Assembly (NCBI RefSeq): GCF_900111315.1
Contig: NZ_FOGU01000010.1
Coordinates: 62,001-126,000, forward strand
DNA length: 64,000 nucleotides
DNA from: Tranquillimonas rosea
Lineage (GTDB): Bacteria > Pseudomonadota > Alphaproteobacteria > Rhodobacterales > Rhodobacteraceae
Reading direction: 5' to 3'
Under the pieces are notes generated by a model, which was not told the origin of the DNA, ran no database searches, and saw nothing but the letters and a program-made list of their open reading frames with translations. Positions 53,561 to 61,730 of this stretch are shown piece after piece. Both the position numbers and the translations under genes were made by a program. How positions within the stretch are numbered: the first letter of the stretch is position 1; each line of letters starts with the position of its first letter.

Positions 53561-55228
53561 ATGGCACTCGACGAGCGCAGGCAACGCAGGGCGCGCGCGA
53601 CGCCCAAGGGACGGCAGCTGGATGACACCGCGTGGGACGAGGTTCGCGCCCTGCTGCAGGACCGTCCGCGGCGGCGCGACCTGCTGATCGAGCATCTGCA
53701 CCTCATCCAGGACGCCTACGGGCACCTGTCTGCCGCGCATCTCCGCGCGCTGGCCGAAGAGATGCGTCTGAGCCAGGCCGAGGTCTGGGAGGTCGCGACC
53801 TTCTACGCTCATTTCGACTGCGTGCGCGAGGACGAGACGCCTCCGCCGGCGCTGACCGTCCGGGTCTGCGATTCGCTGTCGTGCGAACTGGCCGGCGCGG
53901 CGCGGCTCAGGGCGGCGCTGGACGAGGGGCTCGACCCGGCCGAGGTCCGCGTGGTGCGCGCGCCCTGCATGGGCCGCTGCGACACGGCGCCCGCGGTCGA
54001 GCTGGGGCACAACCATCTCGACCATGCGACGCCGCAGATGGTCCACGACGCGATCCGCACCGGCGACGTGCACCCGCACATCCCGGAATACGAACCCCTC
54101 GACGCCTACCGGGCGGCGGGCGGCTACGACACGCTGCTCTCGCTACGCGCCGACGGCGATTGGCAGGCGGTTCAGGCCGACCTCCTCGATGCCGGCGTGC
54201 GAGGCCTGGGCGGTGCGGGGTTTCCCGCGGGCCGCAAGTGGGGCTTCGTGCGGGCCGAGCCGGGCCCGCGCTACCTGGCCGTGAACGGCGACGAGGGCGA
54301 GCCGGGCACGTTCAAGGACCGCTACTACCTCGAGCGGACGCCGCATCTCTTCCTCGAGGGGATGCTGATCGCGGCCTGGGCGGTCGAGGCCGACCGGATC
54401 TTCCTCTACATGCGCGACGAGTATCCCGCCGTGCTGGAAATCCTGCGCCGCGAGATCGCCGCGCTCGAGGCCGCCGGTCTGGCCGCGCCCGGCTATATCG
54501 ACCTGCGCCGCGGCGCGGGCGCGTATATCTGCGGCGAGGAATCGGCGATGATCGAATCGATCGAGGGCAAGCGCGGGATCCCGCGCCACCGGCCGCCCTA
54601 TGTCGCGCAGGTCGGCGTCTTCGGCCGCCCGACGCTGGTGCACAATGTCGAGACCCTGCACTGGGTCGCCCGCGTCTGCCGCGAGGGGCCCGGCGTCCTG
54701 GCCGATCACGCCCATAACGACCGGAAGGGCCTGAGAAGCTATTCCGTGTCGGGCCGTGTGGCGCGGCCGGGGGTCTACCTGCTTTATGCCGGCTCGACGA
54801 TCCGGGACATCATCGCCGCGGCCGGCGGCATGGCCGAGGGCCATACGCTCAAGGCCTACCAACCCGGCGGACCGTCCGCCGGCCTCCTGCCGGCGCATCT
54901 GGACGACGTTCCGCTCGATTTCGACACGCTGCAGCCCCACGGCAGCTTCGTCGGCTCCGCCGCCGTGGTCGTGCTGTCGGACAAGGACAGCGTGCGCGAG
55001 GCGGCGCTGAACATGCTGCGCTTCTTTGAGGACGAGAGCTGCGGCCAGTGCACGCCCTGCCGCGTCGGCTGCGAGAAGGCGGTCAAGCTGATGGAAGCCG
55101 ACCGCTGGGATGCCGATCTGCTGGAGGATCTCTGCCAGGTGATGACCGACGCGTCGATCTGCGGCCTCGGTCAGGCCGCGCCGAATCCGATCCGGCTGAC
55201 GCTGAAACACTTCCCCGACGAGGTCTGA
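53561..55228 (+). CDS. fused NuoE-NuoF-type NADH-binding subunit (formate dehydrogenase beta-like)
   Basis: The 555-residue protein joins a thioredoxin-like 2Fe-2S domain (residues 30-165; CDSLSCELAG and APCMGRCDTAP cysteines) to a NuoF-like domain. The latter has the FMN/NADH loop GRGAGG-type VRGLGGAGFPAGRKW, NGDEGEPGTFKDRYYLE and GAYICGEESAM. The N3 4Fe-4S motif ESCGQCTPCRVGC follows. It matches the beta subunit of NAD-dependent formate dehydrogenases and some hydrogenases. The usual catalytic alpha subunit is not next to it; ftsY follows at 64 bp. GGGAGG precedes ATG 53561. Confidence 0.9.
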   Translation: MALDERRQRRARATPKGRQLDDTAWDEVRALLQDRPRRRDLLIEHLHLIQDAYGHLSAAHLRALAEEMRLSQAEVWEVATFYAHFDCVREDETPPPALTVRVCDSLSCELAGAARLRAALDEGLDPAEVRVVRAPCMGRCDTAPAVELGHNHLDHATPQMVHDAIRTGDVHPHIPEYEPLDAYRAAGGYDTLLSLRADGDWQAVQADLLDAGVRGLGGAGFPAGRKWGFVRAEPGPRYLAVNGDEGEPGTFKDRYYLERTPHLFLEGMLIAAWAVEADRIFLYMRDEYPAVLEILRREIAALEAAGLAAPGYIDLRRGAGAYICGEESAMIESIEGKRGIPRHRPPYVAQVGVFGRPTLVHNVETLHWVARVCREGPGVLADHAHNDRKGLRSYSVSGRVARPGVYLLYAGSTIRDIIAAAGGMAEGHTLKAYQPGGPSAGLLPAHLDDVPLDFDTLQPHGSFVGSAAVVVLSDKDSVREAALNMLRFFEDESCGQCTPCRVGCEKAVKLMEADRWDADLLEDLCQVMTDASICGLGQAAPNPIRLTLKHFPDEV

Positions 55229-55292
55229 CGCGCGCGCTCTCTTCCATCCCGGGCCGTCAGGGCTTAGGTCGGGGCAGGCAAAGGGATCGGCG

Positions 55293-56546
55293 ATGTCGTT
55301 TTTCAGAAAGCTCAAGGACCGGCTGACCAAATCCTCCTCCAAGCTGGAGGAGGGGCTCGATTCGATCGTCGAGGAAGGTGGCAGCACCGAGGCGGACCCG
55401 GACCCAGCGCCGGAGCCCGCAAGGCCTGCGTCTCCGGACACGCTGCCCCCGGCCCCCAAGCCCCCGGCACCCGAGCCGTCGCAACCAAAGCCGCCGGCCC
55501 CCGACCCGTTCCCGCAGCCCGAGGATCCCGCCCCCGCGCCGACGCCGCAGGAGACGCCGGCCCGACCCAGCCCGGCCGAGCTGCCGCATGACACGCCGAC
55601 CGAAGCGCCCATTCCCGGGGCTCCGCCCGAGACGCCCCCCGCGACGGATCGCAAGGGCGGCGGGTTCTTCGGCCGCATCCTCGGACGGGACACCGGCACC
55701 GCCCCGGTGATGCGCCGCGTGCTCGACGACGACATGGTCGAGCAGCTCGAGGACCTGCTGATCTCGGCCGATCTGGGCGTCGACACGGCGCTGCGCGTGG
55801 CCGCAAACATCGCGGAGGGCCGCTATGGCCGCCGGGTCTCGACCGACGAGATCAAGGCGTTGCTCGCACAGGAGGTCTCCCGGATCATGGAGCCGGTGGC
55901 CCGGCCGATGCCGCTCTATCCCAAGCGCCCGCAGGTGGTGCTGGTCGTCGGCGTCAACGGCTCGGGCAAGACAACGACGATCGGCAAGCTCGCCAGCCAG
56001 TTCAAGGCGGCGGGCAAGGAGGTCGTCGTCGCGGCGGGCGACACGTTCCGCGCCGCGGCGGTGGAACAGCTGCAGATTTGGGGCGACCGGGCCGGCGTGC
56101 CGGTGCTGACCGCGCCCGAGGGCAGCGACCCCGCGAGCCTCGCCTTCGACGCGATGACGAAGGCCGAGCAGGACGGCGCGGACCTCTTGCTGATCGACAC
56201 CGCCGGGCGCCTTCAGAACCGTCAGGACCTGATGGCCGAGCTCGAGAAGATCGTCCGCGTGATCCGCAAGAAGGACCCCGAGGCGCCGCACAACACGCTT
56301 CTGGTCCTCGATGCGACCACGGGCCAGAACGCCCTCAGCCAGGTCGAGACCTTCCAGAAGCTCGCGGACGTGTCGGGGCTGGTGATGACCAAGCTCGACG
56401 GCACCGCGAAGGGCGGGGTGCTGGTGGCGCTGGCGGACAAGTTCGGGCTGCCGATCCATGCGATCGGGGTGGGCGAGCAGATCGACGACCTCGCGCCGTT
56501 CGACCCCGAGGAGTTCGCCCGCGCGCTCACGGGGCTCGACGGATGA
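55293..56546 (+). CDS. ftsY: signal recognition particle receptor FtsY
   Basis: The 417-residue SRP receptor has an acidic/Pro-rich N-terminal region of about 120 residues (many PAP repeats). The NG domain follows. P-loop GVNGSGKTTTIGKLA, DTFRAAAVEQL, LIDTAGRLQN and TKLDGTAKGG are the GTPase motifs. FtsY docks the ribosome-bound SRP on the membrane. The start at 55293 fits. It follows the NuoEF-like gene by 64 bp. Confidence 0.98.
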   Translation: MSFFRKLKDRLTKSSSKLEEGLDSIVEEGGSTEADPDPAPEPARPASPDTLPPAPKPPAPEPSQPKPPAPDPFPQPEDPAPAPTPQETPARPSPAELPHDTPTEAPIPGAPPETPPATDRKGGGFFGRILGRDTGTAPVMRRVLDDDMVEQLEDLLISADLGVDTALRVAANIAEGRYGRRVSTDEIKALLAQEVSRIMEPVARPMPLYPKRPQVVLVVGVNGSGKTTTIGKLASQFKAAGKEVVVAAGDTFRAAAVEQLQIWGDRAGVPVLTAPEGSDPASLAFDAMTKAEQDGADLLLIDTAGRLQNRQDLMAELEKIVRVIRKKDPEAPHNTLLVLDATTGQNALSQVETFQKLADVSGLVMTKLDGTAKGGVLVALADKFGLPIHAIGVGEQIDDLAPFDPEEFARALTGLDG

Positions 56547-56551
56547 GGCTG

Positions 56552-57043
56552 TCAGTCATGGGTGCCGATCCACGACTCGATGCGGCGCAGCACCACGAGG
56601 ACGAGGACCACCAGAAAGGTCGCCAGCAGGGCCAGCGGGATTTGCCCCGCGCCGCAGGACAGGCCGATCGCACCGGCGAGCCACATCGAGGCGCCGGTCG
56701 TCAGGTGGCGGACCTTGCCGCCCGAGGTGATGATCACGCCCGCCGCAAGGAAGGCGACGCCGGCCGTCACCGCCTCGATCAGGCGCAGCGGATCGATCCG
56801 CATCCGATCGCCACGGTCCATGCCGAAATCGAGATGCGACAGCTCGAGCGCGATCAGGCTGAAGAGACAGGCCGCCACCGCCACCAGCATGTGCGTCCGC
56901 AAACCCGCCGGTTTCTCGCGGCGTTCGCGCTCCAGCCCGACGAGACCGCCGAGCACCATCGCGGCCACGAGGCGTATCGCCGCGACCATCAGCGGCACGG
57001 CCGCGAAGGAGCCGTTGAGTTCGTCGACGATGCGCTCGAGCAT
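56552..57043 (-). CDS. MgtC/SapB-family membrane protein
   Basis: The 163-residue protein has four to five hydrophobic helices and the MgtC pattern MVLGGLVGLERERREKPAGLRTHMLVAVAACLFSLI. GVAFLAAGVIITSGG and RHLTTGASMWLAGAIGLSCGAG follow. Cytoplasmic and membrane roles of MgtC-family members are varied, including magnesium adaptation. ATG 57043 follows AAGGGCG; ATG 57061 is possible. It lies opposite to, and between, ftsY and yciB. Confidence 0.85.
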   Translation of the reverse strand: MLERIVDELNGSFAAVPLMVAAIRLVAAMVLGGLVGLERERREKPAGLRTHMLVAVAACLFSLIALELSHLDFGMDRGDRMRIDPLRLIEAVTAGVAFLAAGVIITSGGKVRHLTTGASMWLAGAIGLSCGAGQIPLALLATFLVVLVLVVLRRIESWIGTHD

Positions 57044-57125
57044 GACGCGCCCTTCATGCAATTGTCACACGCGCAACGAGCGGCCGGGCCCCGGCGTTCC
57101 GGTCCGCGCGGCACGGAGGCACGAA

Positions 57126-57728
57126 ATGTCTGACCGACAGCCCTCGCAGGGTCTCAAGACCGCCCTGGAACTCGGACCCGTGGCGGCGTTCTTCGCCGGC
57201 TACATGCTGCTCCGCGGCGAGACGTTCGAGGTCGCCGGAACCGAGTATTCCGGGTTCATCCTCATCACCGCGGCGTTCGTGCCGCTGATCGCCCTGTCGA
57301 CCTACCTGCTCTGGCGGCTGACCGGCGCCCTGTCCAAGATGCAGATCGTCACGCTGGTGCTGGTCATCGTCTTCGGTGGCCTCACCGTCTGGTTCAACGA
57401 CGAGCGCTTCTTCAAGATGAAGCCGACGCTGATCTACCTGATCTTCGGCGGCATCCTCGGCATCGGCCTCCTGCGGGGACAGTCCTACCTGCGCCTCGTG
57501 ATGGACGAGATGGTGCCGCTCGACGAAGAGGGCTGGATGAAGCTGACCCGCCGGTTCACGCTCTTGTTCTTCGGTCTCGCGCTGCTGAACGAGTTTATCT
57601 GGCGCACCATGTCCACGGCGGCCTGGGTGAACTTCAAGACCTTCGGGCTGACGGCGGCGATCTTCGTTTTCTTCATCACGCAAGGCCGGCTGTTCCGCGA
57701 CCACGGCACGGGCGAGAAGGACGGCTAG
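57126..57728 (+). CDS. yciB: inner membrane-spanning protein YciB (septation protein A family)
   Basis: The 200-residue protein has five to six hydrophobic helices. It carries the YciB/IspZ signature LELGPVAAFFAGYMLLRGETF, then NDERFFKMKPTLIYLIFGGILGIGL, and NEFIWRTMSTAAWVNFKTFG. The family works at the cell-envelope division machinery. ATG 57126 gives the expected length. A dispersed repeat follows its stop. Confidence 0.92.
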   Translation: MSDRQPSQGLKTALELGPVAAFFAGYMLLRGETFEVAGTEYSGFILITAAFVPLIALSTYLLWRLTGALSKMQIVTLVLVIVFGGLTVWFNDERFFKMKPTLIYLIFGGILGIGLLRGQSYLRLVMDEMVPLDEEGWMKLTRRFTLLFFGLALLNEFIWRTMSTAAWVNFKTFGLTAAIFVFFITQGRLFRDHGTGEKDG

Positions 57729-57740
57729 GCGGGCGCGAAA

Positions 57741-57805
57741 GGGGGCTTGCCCCCTCTGGCCCCTGCGGGGCCATTCACCCCCAGGATATTTCCTGAACCA
57801 AAGAG
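57741..57805. repeat. dispersed intergenic repeat, copy E
   Basis: GGGGGC-TT-GCCCCC and GGCCCC-TGC-GGGGCC hairpins, then CCCCCAGGATATTTCCTGAACCAAAGAGG. It is nearly the mirror of copy D. Orientation is opposite to copy F 110 bp away. Confidence 0.65.
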
Positions 57806-57916
57806 GGGACGACCCGCCCCCGCCGGGACGGGCCGCCTCTTCGGTCCGCGGTCATCGGCGTCCCCGCCTGTACCGCCACTCGAGCCTCTCGGTTCAAGGT
57901 AAAGGATGGGTTAAGT

Positions 57917-57981
57917 TCTCTTTGGTCCGGCAAATATCCCGGGGGAGTCCCCGCCTCGGCGGGGACGGGGGCAGGGCCCCC
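57917..57981. repeat. dispersed intergenic repeat, copy F
   Basis: TCTCTTTGGTCC, then CAAATATCCCGGGGGAGTC, a GTCCCCGCC/GGCGGGGAC hairpin and GGGGGCAGGGCCCCC. It lies at the 3' end of the hydrolase gene (minus). With copy E it makes a head-on pair across 57741-57981. Confidence 0.65.
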
Positions 57982-57983
57982 GA

Positions 57984-58907
57984 TCAGGTCCGTTCCGCAG
58001 GCGCCGCGCCAAGAGTGGGGCGCAGGTTCGAGGCGGGCGGTGCCAGGAGGCGGGACCAGCGTGGTTCCGGCTCTTCCGGCAGGAGGCGGCGCAGAAGCGC
58101 AAGGGGCAGCGCCTCGGGGTCGGCCAGGAGGCGCCGGTAGAGCGGGAAGAGGCCGGGGCGGAGATAGCCGGACCAGTGGCAGATGCGCCGGTCGGGGGCG
58201 GCGATGCGATGACCGAGCGCTTCCAGCGCCGCCCGCGTCCGGGCATCGTCGATGGCGAGGTCGAGCCAGCCGCGGGCCGGGGCTCCGATCCCGGCGCCGA
58301 TGGCGCGGTCGCGGGCTGCCAGAAGCAGCTCCAGGAGCGCGTCGAAGAGGTCGTTCTCGCGGCTCGTCACGTTGACGACTTCGGCGGTTCGCGCGGCCGG
58401 GCCGGCCAGCGCCGCCGCCGCATCGGACCGAAGGGCGGCGCCGGAGATCAGGATCACGCGTCCGACCGCACCCTCGGGCGCCCGCGACAGGCCCGTCAGC
58501 GCGACACGGGCGCCGAGGGAATGGGCAATGACCCGCGCCGGCGCCCCGCGCCGCGCCGCCACGCGCGCCATGAGCCTTGCCAGGGCCGCCCCGGCGCGTT
58601 CGGCCTCGGCCCAGGCGCGCCAGATCGAGCCGCGGGCGGGCCAGCCGAACCCGATGCACAGGGGCTCCTCCGCCGCGCCCACGCCCAGCTGCCTGGGCCA
58701 GGAGAGCGCCCTGGACGCCTTCGGGTCGGGGTCGAGCGACATGATGTGGCGGTGCGGGCAATGGCGCCTGTCGCCGGGGCGGAACTTGTATCCGTGCACC
58801 ATGACGATGACCGGCGCCTCGGCCGGCAACGCGTCGAGCGCGGCGTTCAGCCGGGTCTCGTCGATGTCCGGTTCCGTACCGGCCGCGGTGACCGAAAGAA
58901 GCGGCAT
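57984..58907 (-). CDS. alpha/beta hydrolase of the DUF900-like group
   Basis: The 307-residue protein has IVMVHGYKFRPGD near the oxyanion hole, IGFGWPARGS, and the nucleophile segment VIAHSLGARVAL (Ser in AHSLG, first Gly of GxSxG replaced by Ala). HWSGYLRPG lies late in the chain. Such cytoplasmic alpha/beta hydrolases have unknown natural substrates. It is monocistronic, with dispersed repeat copy F at its 3' end and a 263-bp gap upstream holding the metZ riboswitch on the other strand. Confidence 0.78.
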   Translation of the reverse strand: MPLLSVTAAGTEPDIDETRLNAALDALPAEAPVIVMVHGYKFRPGDRRHCPHRHIMSLDPDPKASRALSWPRQLGVGAAEEPLCIGFGWPARGSIWRAWAEAERAGAALARLMARVAARRGAPARVIAHSLGARVALTGLSRAPEGAVGRVILISGAALRSDAAAALAGPAARTAEVVNVTSRENDLFDALLELLLAARDRAIGAGIGAPARGWLDLAIDDARTRAALEALGHRIAAPDRRICHWSGYLRPGLFPLYRRLLADPEALPLALLRRLLPEEPEPRWSRLLAPPASNLRPTLGAAPAERT

Positions 58908-59050
58908 GGCCCCCTCTGCCCCAGATGTCGTGGCTGCCTCGTATCGCCGTGCTACGACGTTGCGGTGAAACCGGCATTACGGCTCCGTGACGGTGCCCGG
59001 CGGCAACACCCCGCGGCTTGACCGTGCGTCGCCCGGGGCGTATGTCGCGG

Positions 59051-59105
59051 CACGTGGCGATTTGTTCACCGGATTGCGGGCCACGTTAAACAAGCCGCTA
59101 AAGAG
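59051..59105 (+). ncRNA. SAM-II riboswitch upstream of metZ
   Basis: The sequence matches the SAM-II (metA motif) consensus closely. It has helix P1 CGTGGC (59053-59058) with GCCACG (59080-59085), then the conserved core GATTTG, ACCGGATTGCGG and GTTAAACAAGCCGCTAAA. The 3' CCGC can pair with loop GCGG as the pseudoknot. It senses S-adenosylmethionine. It lies 66 bp before metZ and is followed by a terminator. Confidence 0.92.
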
Positions 59106-59118
59106 GTCTGGGACGATG

Positions 59119-59153
59119 GCCCCCGGCGCTCTTATCGCGGTGGGGGCTTTTTT
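59119..59153 (+). terminator. intrinsic terminator of the metZ attenuator
   Basis: GCCCCC (59119-59124) pairs with GGGGGC (59142-59147), with extra CGC/GCG pairs inside. TTTTTT (59148-59153) follows. It lies between the SAM-II aptamer and the metZ ribosome site GGAGG (59161), so it probably acts as the riboswitch's off-switch. Confidence 0.85.
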
Positions 59154-59170
59154 GTGCGCAGGAGGCACGG

Positions 59171-60349
59171 ATGGACGACTGGAACACGCGGACCAAACTG
59201 GTGCACGGCGGCGTGCGGCGCAGCCAGTACGGCGAGGTGAGCGAGGCGATCTACCTCACGCAGGGCTTCGTCTACGACACGGCCGAGCAGGCGCAGCAGC
59301 GCTTCGAGCAGGCCGGGGAGGACGAGTTCATCTATGCCCGCTACGGCAATCCCACCGTCCGGATGTTCGAGGAGCGCGTCGCGCAGGTGGAGGGCGCCGA
59401 GGACGGCTTTGCCACGGCCAGCGGCATGGCGGCGGTCAACGGGGCGCTGATGTCGATGCTGCGGGCCGGCGACCACGTGGTCAGCTCGCGGGCGCTGTTC
59501 GGATCCTGTCTCTACATCCTCGAGGAGGTGCTGACGCGCTATGGCGTCGAGGTGACCTTCGTCGACGGCACCGATCTCGGCGCCTGGCGGGCCGCGGTGC
59601 GGCCGGAGACGCGGGCGGTGTTCCTCGAGTCCGTCTCGAACCCGACGCTGGAAGTGATCGACATCACCGAGGTCGCGCGGATCGGCCATTCCGTCGGCGC
59701 GACCGTGATCGTCGACAACGTCTTTGCCACGCCGATCTTCTCGCGGGCGCTCGAGCAGGGGGCCGACGTGGTGGTCTATTCGGCCACCAAGCATATCGAC
59801 GGGCAGGGGCGGTGCCTGGGGGGCGTCATCCTCGGCACGCAAGAGTTCATCCGCAAGACGGTCGAGCCCTATCTCAAGCATACCGGCGGGGCGATGAGCC
59901 CGTTCAACGCCTGGGTGCTGCTCAAGGGGATGGAGACGCTGGACCTGCGCGTGCGCGCCCAGTCAGATGCGGCGCTGACGATCGCGCAGGCGCTGCAGGA
60001 CGACGACCGCCTGTCGCGCGTGATCTTCCCGCACCTGCCCGACCACGCGCAGCACGCCGTCGCGACCCGCCAGATGGAAAAGGGGGGCACCGTCCTGTCG
60101 TTCGAGCTGAAGGGTGGGCAGGAGGCGGCGTTCCGGTTCCTCAACGCGCTGGAGATCGTGGTGATCTCGAACAACCTGGGCGACGCGAAATCCATCGTGA
60201 CGCATCCCGCCACCACCACCCATTCGCGCCTGTCGGACGCGCAAAAGGATGCTCTGGGCATCGCGCCGGGGCTGGTGCGGCTCAGCGTAGGGCTCGAGGC
60301 GGTGGACGACCTGATCGCCGATCTGCGCGGGGCGCTCGACGCCGTCTGA
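59171..60349 (+). CDS. metZ: O-succinylhomoserine sulfhydrylase
   Basis: The 392-residue PLP enzyme of the Cys/Met metabolism family makes homocysteine from an acylhomoserine and sulfide. It has YARYGNPTVRMFEERVAQVEGAEDGFATASGMAA, VDNVFATPIF with the PLP Asp, and YSATKHIDGQGR with the PLP Lys. The MetZ-type length and N-terminus (NTRTKLVHGGVRRSQYGE) fit. The SAM-II riboswitch and terminator upstream support a methionine role. GGAGG lies 6-10 bp before ATG 59171. Confidence 0.95.
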   Translation: MDDWNTRTKLVHGGVRRSQYGEVSEAIYLTQGFVYDTAEQAQQRFEQAGEDEFIYARYGNPTVRMFEERVAQVEGAEDGFATASGMAAVNGALMSMLRAGDHVVSSRALFGSCLYILEEVLTRYGVEVTFVDGTDLGAWRAAVRPETRAVFLESVSNPTLEVIDITEVARIGHSVGATVIVDNVFATPIFSRALEQGADVVVYSATKHIDGQGRCLGGVILGTQEFIRKTVEPYLKHTGGAMSPFNAWVLLKGMETLDLRVRAQSDAALTIAQALQDDDRLSRVIFPHLPDHAQHAVATRQMEKGGTVLSFELKGGQEAAFRFLNALEIVVISNNLGDAKSIVTHPATTTHSRLSDAQKDALGIAPGLVRLSVGLEAVDDLIADLRGALDAV

Positions 60350-60362
60350 GGGAACCGACCGG

Positions 60363-60382
60363 GCGATGTGCTGTGACATCGC
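60363..60382. promoter_or_regulatory. 20-bp inverted repeat between metZ and folE2
   Basis: GCGATGT (60363-60369) and ACATCGC (60376-60382) flank 6 bp. A related stretch, CTGCGACATCGC, recurs at 60447-60458. It lies 14 bp past the metZ stop and about 190 bp before folE2. It could be a weak terminator or an operator for folE2. The rest of 60350-60570 shows nothing else clear. Confidence 0.4.
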
Positions 60383-60570
60383 AGCGTCCGGCACCTCGGA
60401 CCGCGCGCGCAGGCGATGCGGGAGAAATCACGCCCAGCACCGTGTCCTGCGACATCGCGTCCCGGCAGTGATCCTTGCCGTGCCGCGCCGCGTAATTCGG
60501 ATCGAATCAGTGGAAAAACGGCACATCGCACATACGTCTGAGGCGAGCCGTAGCACCGGAGGGCGAGGCC

Positions 60571-61674
60571 ATGAACATCCATACGCCAGAGATCGAACGG
60601 CAACCGGAACGCGAGGACGCGGCGGCCGCGCTGCGCACCCTGCGCGCCTGGGCCGCGACCGCGTCGGATGCCGAGATCGAGACCCTCGATCCCTCGATCG
60701 CGCGCCTTCTCACGGACCGGCCGACCGGCACCTATCCCGACCTGTCGCGGCAATACCCCGAGGGCTTCACCGCCGACTCCGACTACAAGGCGACGCTGCC
60801 CGACCTCCAGAACGGGCCGCAATCGCTGATCCGCGGGGCGCGGCGACCGATCCAGCATGTCGGCATCTCGAACTTCCGCCTGCCGATCCACTTCCGCACG
60901 CGCGACAACGGTGACCTGACGCTCGAGACCTCGGTGACCGGCACGGTCAGCCTCGAGGCCGAGAAGAAGGGCATCAACATGAGCCGCATCATGCGGACCT
61001 TCTACACCTACGCCGAAGAGACCTTCAGCTTCGAGGTGATCGAAGCCGCGCTGGACTCCTACAAGTCCGATCTCGAAAGCTTCGATGCCCGGATCCAGAT
61101 GCGCTTTTCCTTCCCCATGCGGGTGGAGAGCCTGCGGTCTGGGCTCGCCGGCTTTCAGTATTACGACATCGCGCTCGAACTGGTCGAGCGGGAGGGCGTG
61201 CGTCGAAAGATCGTGCATCTCGACTATGTCTATTCCTCGACCTGCCCGTGCTCGCTGGAATTGAGCGAGCATGCGCGGCGTGAGCGCGGGCAGCTGGCCA
61301 CGCCCCATTCGCAGCGCTCGGTCGCCCGCATCTCGGTCGCACTCAACCCGGAAGCGGAGTGCCTGTGGTTCGAGGATCTCGTCGAGCTCTGCCGTGCGGC
61401 GGTGCCGACCGAGACGCAGGTCATGGTCAAGCGCGAGGACGAACAGGCCTTTGCCGAGCTGAACGCGGCCAACCCGATCTTCGTCGAGGACGCGGCGCGG
61501 CTGTTCGCCGAACGACTGCAGGCAGAGCCGCGGATCGGCGACTTCCGCGTGATCGCCAGCCACCAGGAAAGCCTGCACAGCCATGACGCCGTCAGCGTGC
61601 TGACCGAGGGCGACACCTTCGATCAGGAAAGCCTGGACCCCAAGGCGTTCGCGACTCTGTTCCACGTGGGCTGA
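60571..61674 (+). CDS. folE2: GTP cyclohydrolase FolE2
   Basis: The 367-residue type IB GTP cyclohydrolase (metal-flexible, zinc-independent isoenzyme) makes the first folate intermediate. It has DLQNGPQSLIRGARRPIQHVGISNFRLPI and MSRIMRTFYTYAEETFSFEVIE. The catalytic CPCSLELSEHARRERGQ holds the Cys, and TPHSQRSVARIS follows. FolE2 is often controlled by zinc through Zur, but I see no clear Zur site here. ATG 60571 follows GGAGGGCGAGG. Confidence 0.96.
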   Translation: MNIHTPEIERQPEREDAAAALRTLRAWAATASDAEIETLDPSIARLLTDRPTGTYPDLSRQYPEGFTADSDYKATLPDLQNGPQSLIRGARRPIQHVGISNFRLPIHFRTRDNGDLTLETSVTGTVSLEAEKKGINMSRIMRTFYTYAEETFSFEVIEAALDSYKSDLESFDARIQMRFSFPMRVESLRSGLAGFQYYDIALELVEREGVRRKIVHLDYVYSSTCPCSLELSEHARRERGQLATPHSQRSVARISVALNPEAECLWFEDLVELCRAAVPTETQVMVKREDEQAFAELNAANPIFVEDAARLFAERLQAEPRIGDFRVIASHQESLHSHDAVSVLTEGDTFDQESLDPKAFATLFHVG

Positions 61675-61697
61675 GCCGGACGCGCAGCCGCGCTTGA

Positions 61698-61720
61698 CTT
61701 GTCCGACAGGGGCGGACAAG
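61698..61720 (+). promoter_or_regulatory. hairpin just upstream of trkH
   Basis: CTTGTCCG (61698-61705) and CGGACAAG (61713-61720) are perfect 8-bp arms around a 7-base loop, ending 10 bp before the trkH start. It has no T run, so it may be an operator or a leader structure near the ribosome site rather than a terminator. Confidence 0.45.
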
Positions 61721-61730
61721 CCTGCGCGTC

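Noticed and set aside
53006-54079. One long minus-strand frame covering 53006-54079
   Set aside because: Only the part from 53404 has a signal peptide and a compact domain. The rest is antisense to the NuoEF-like gene.
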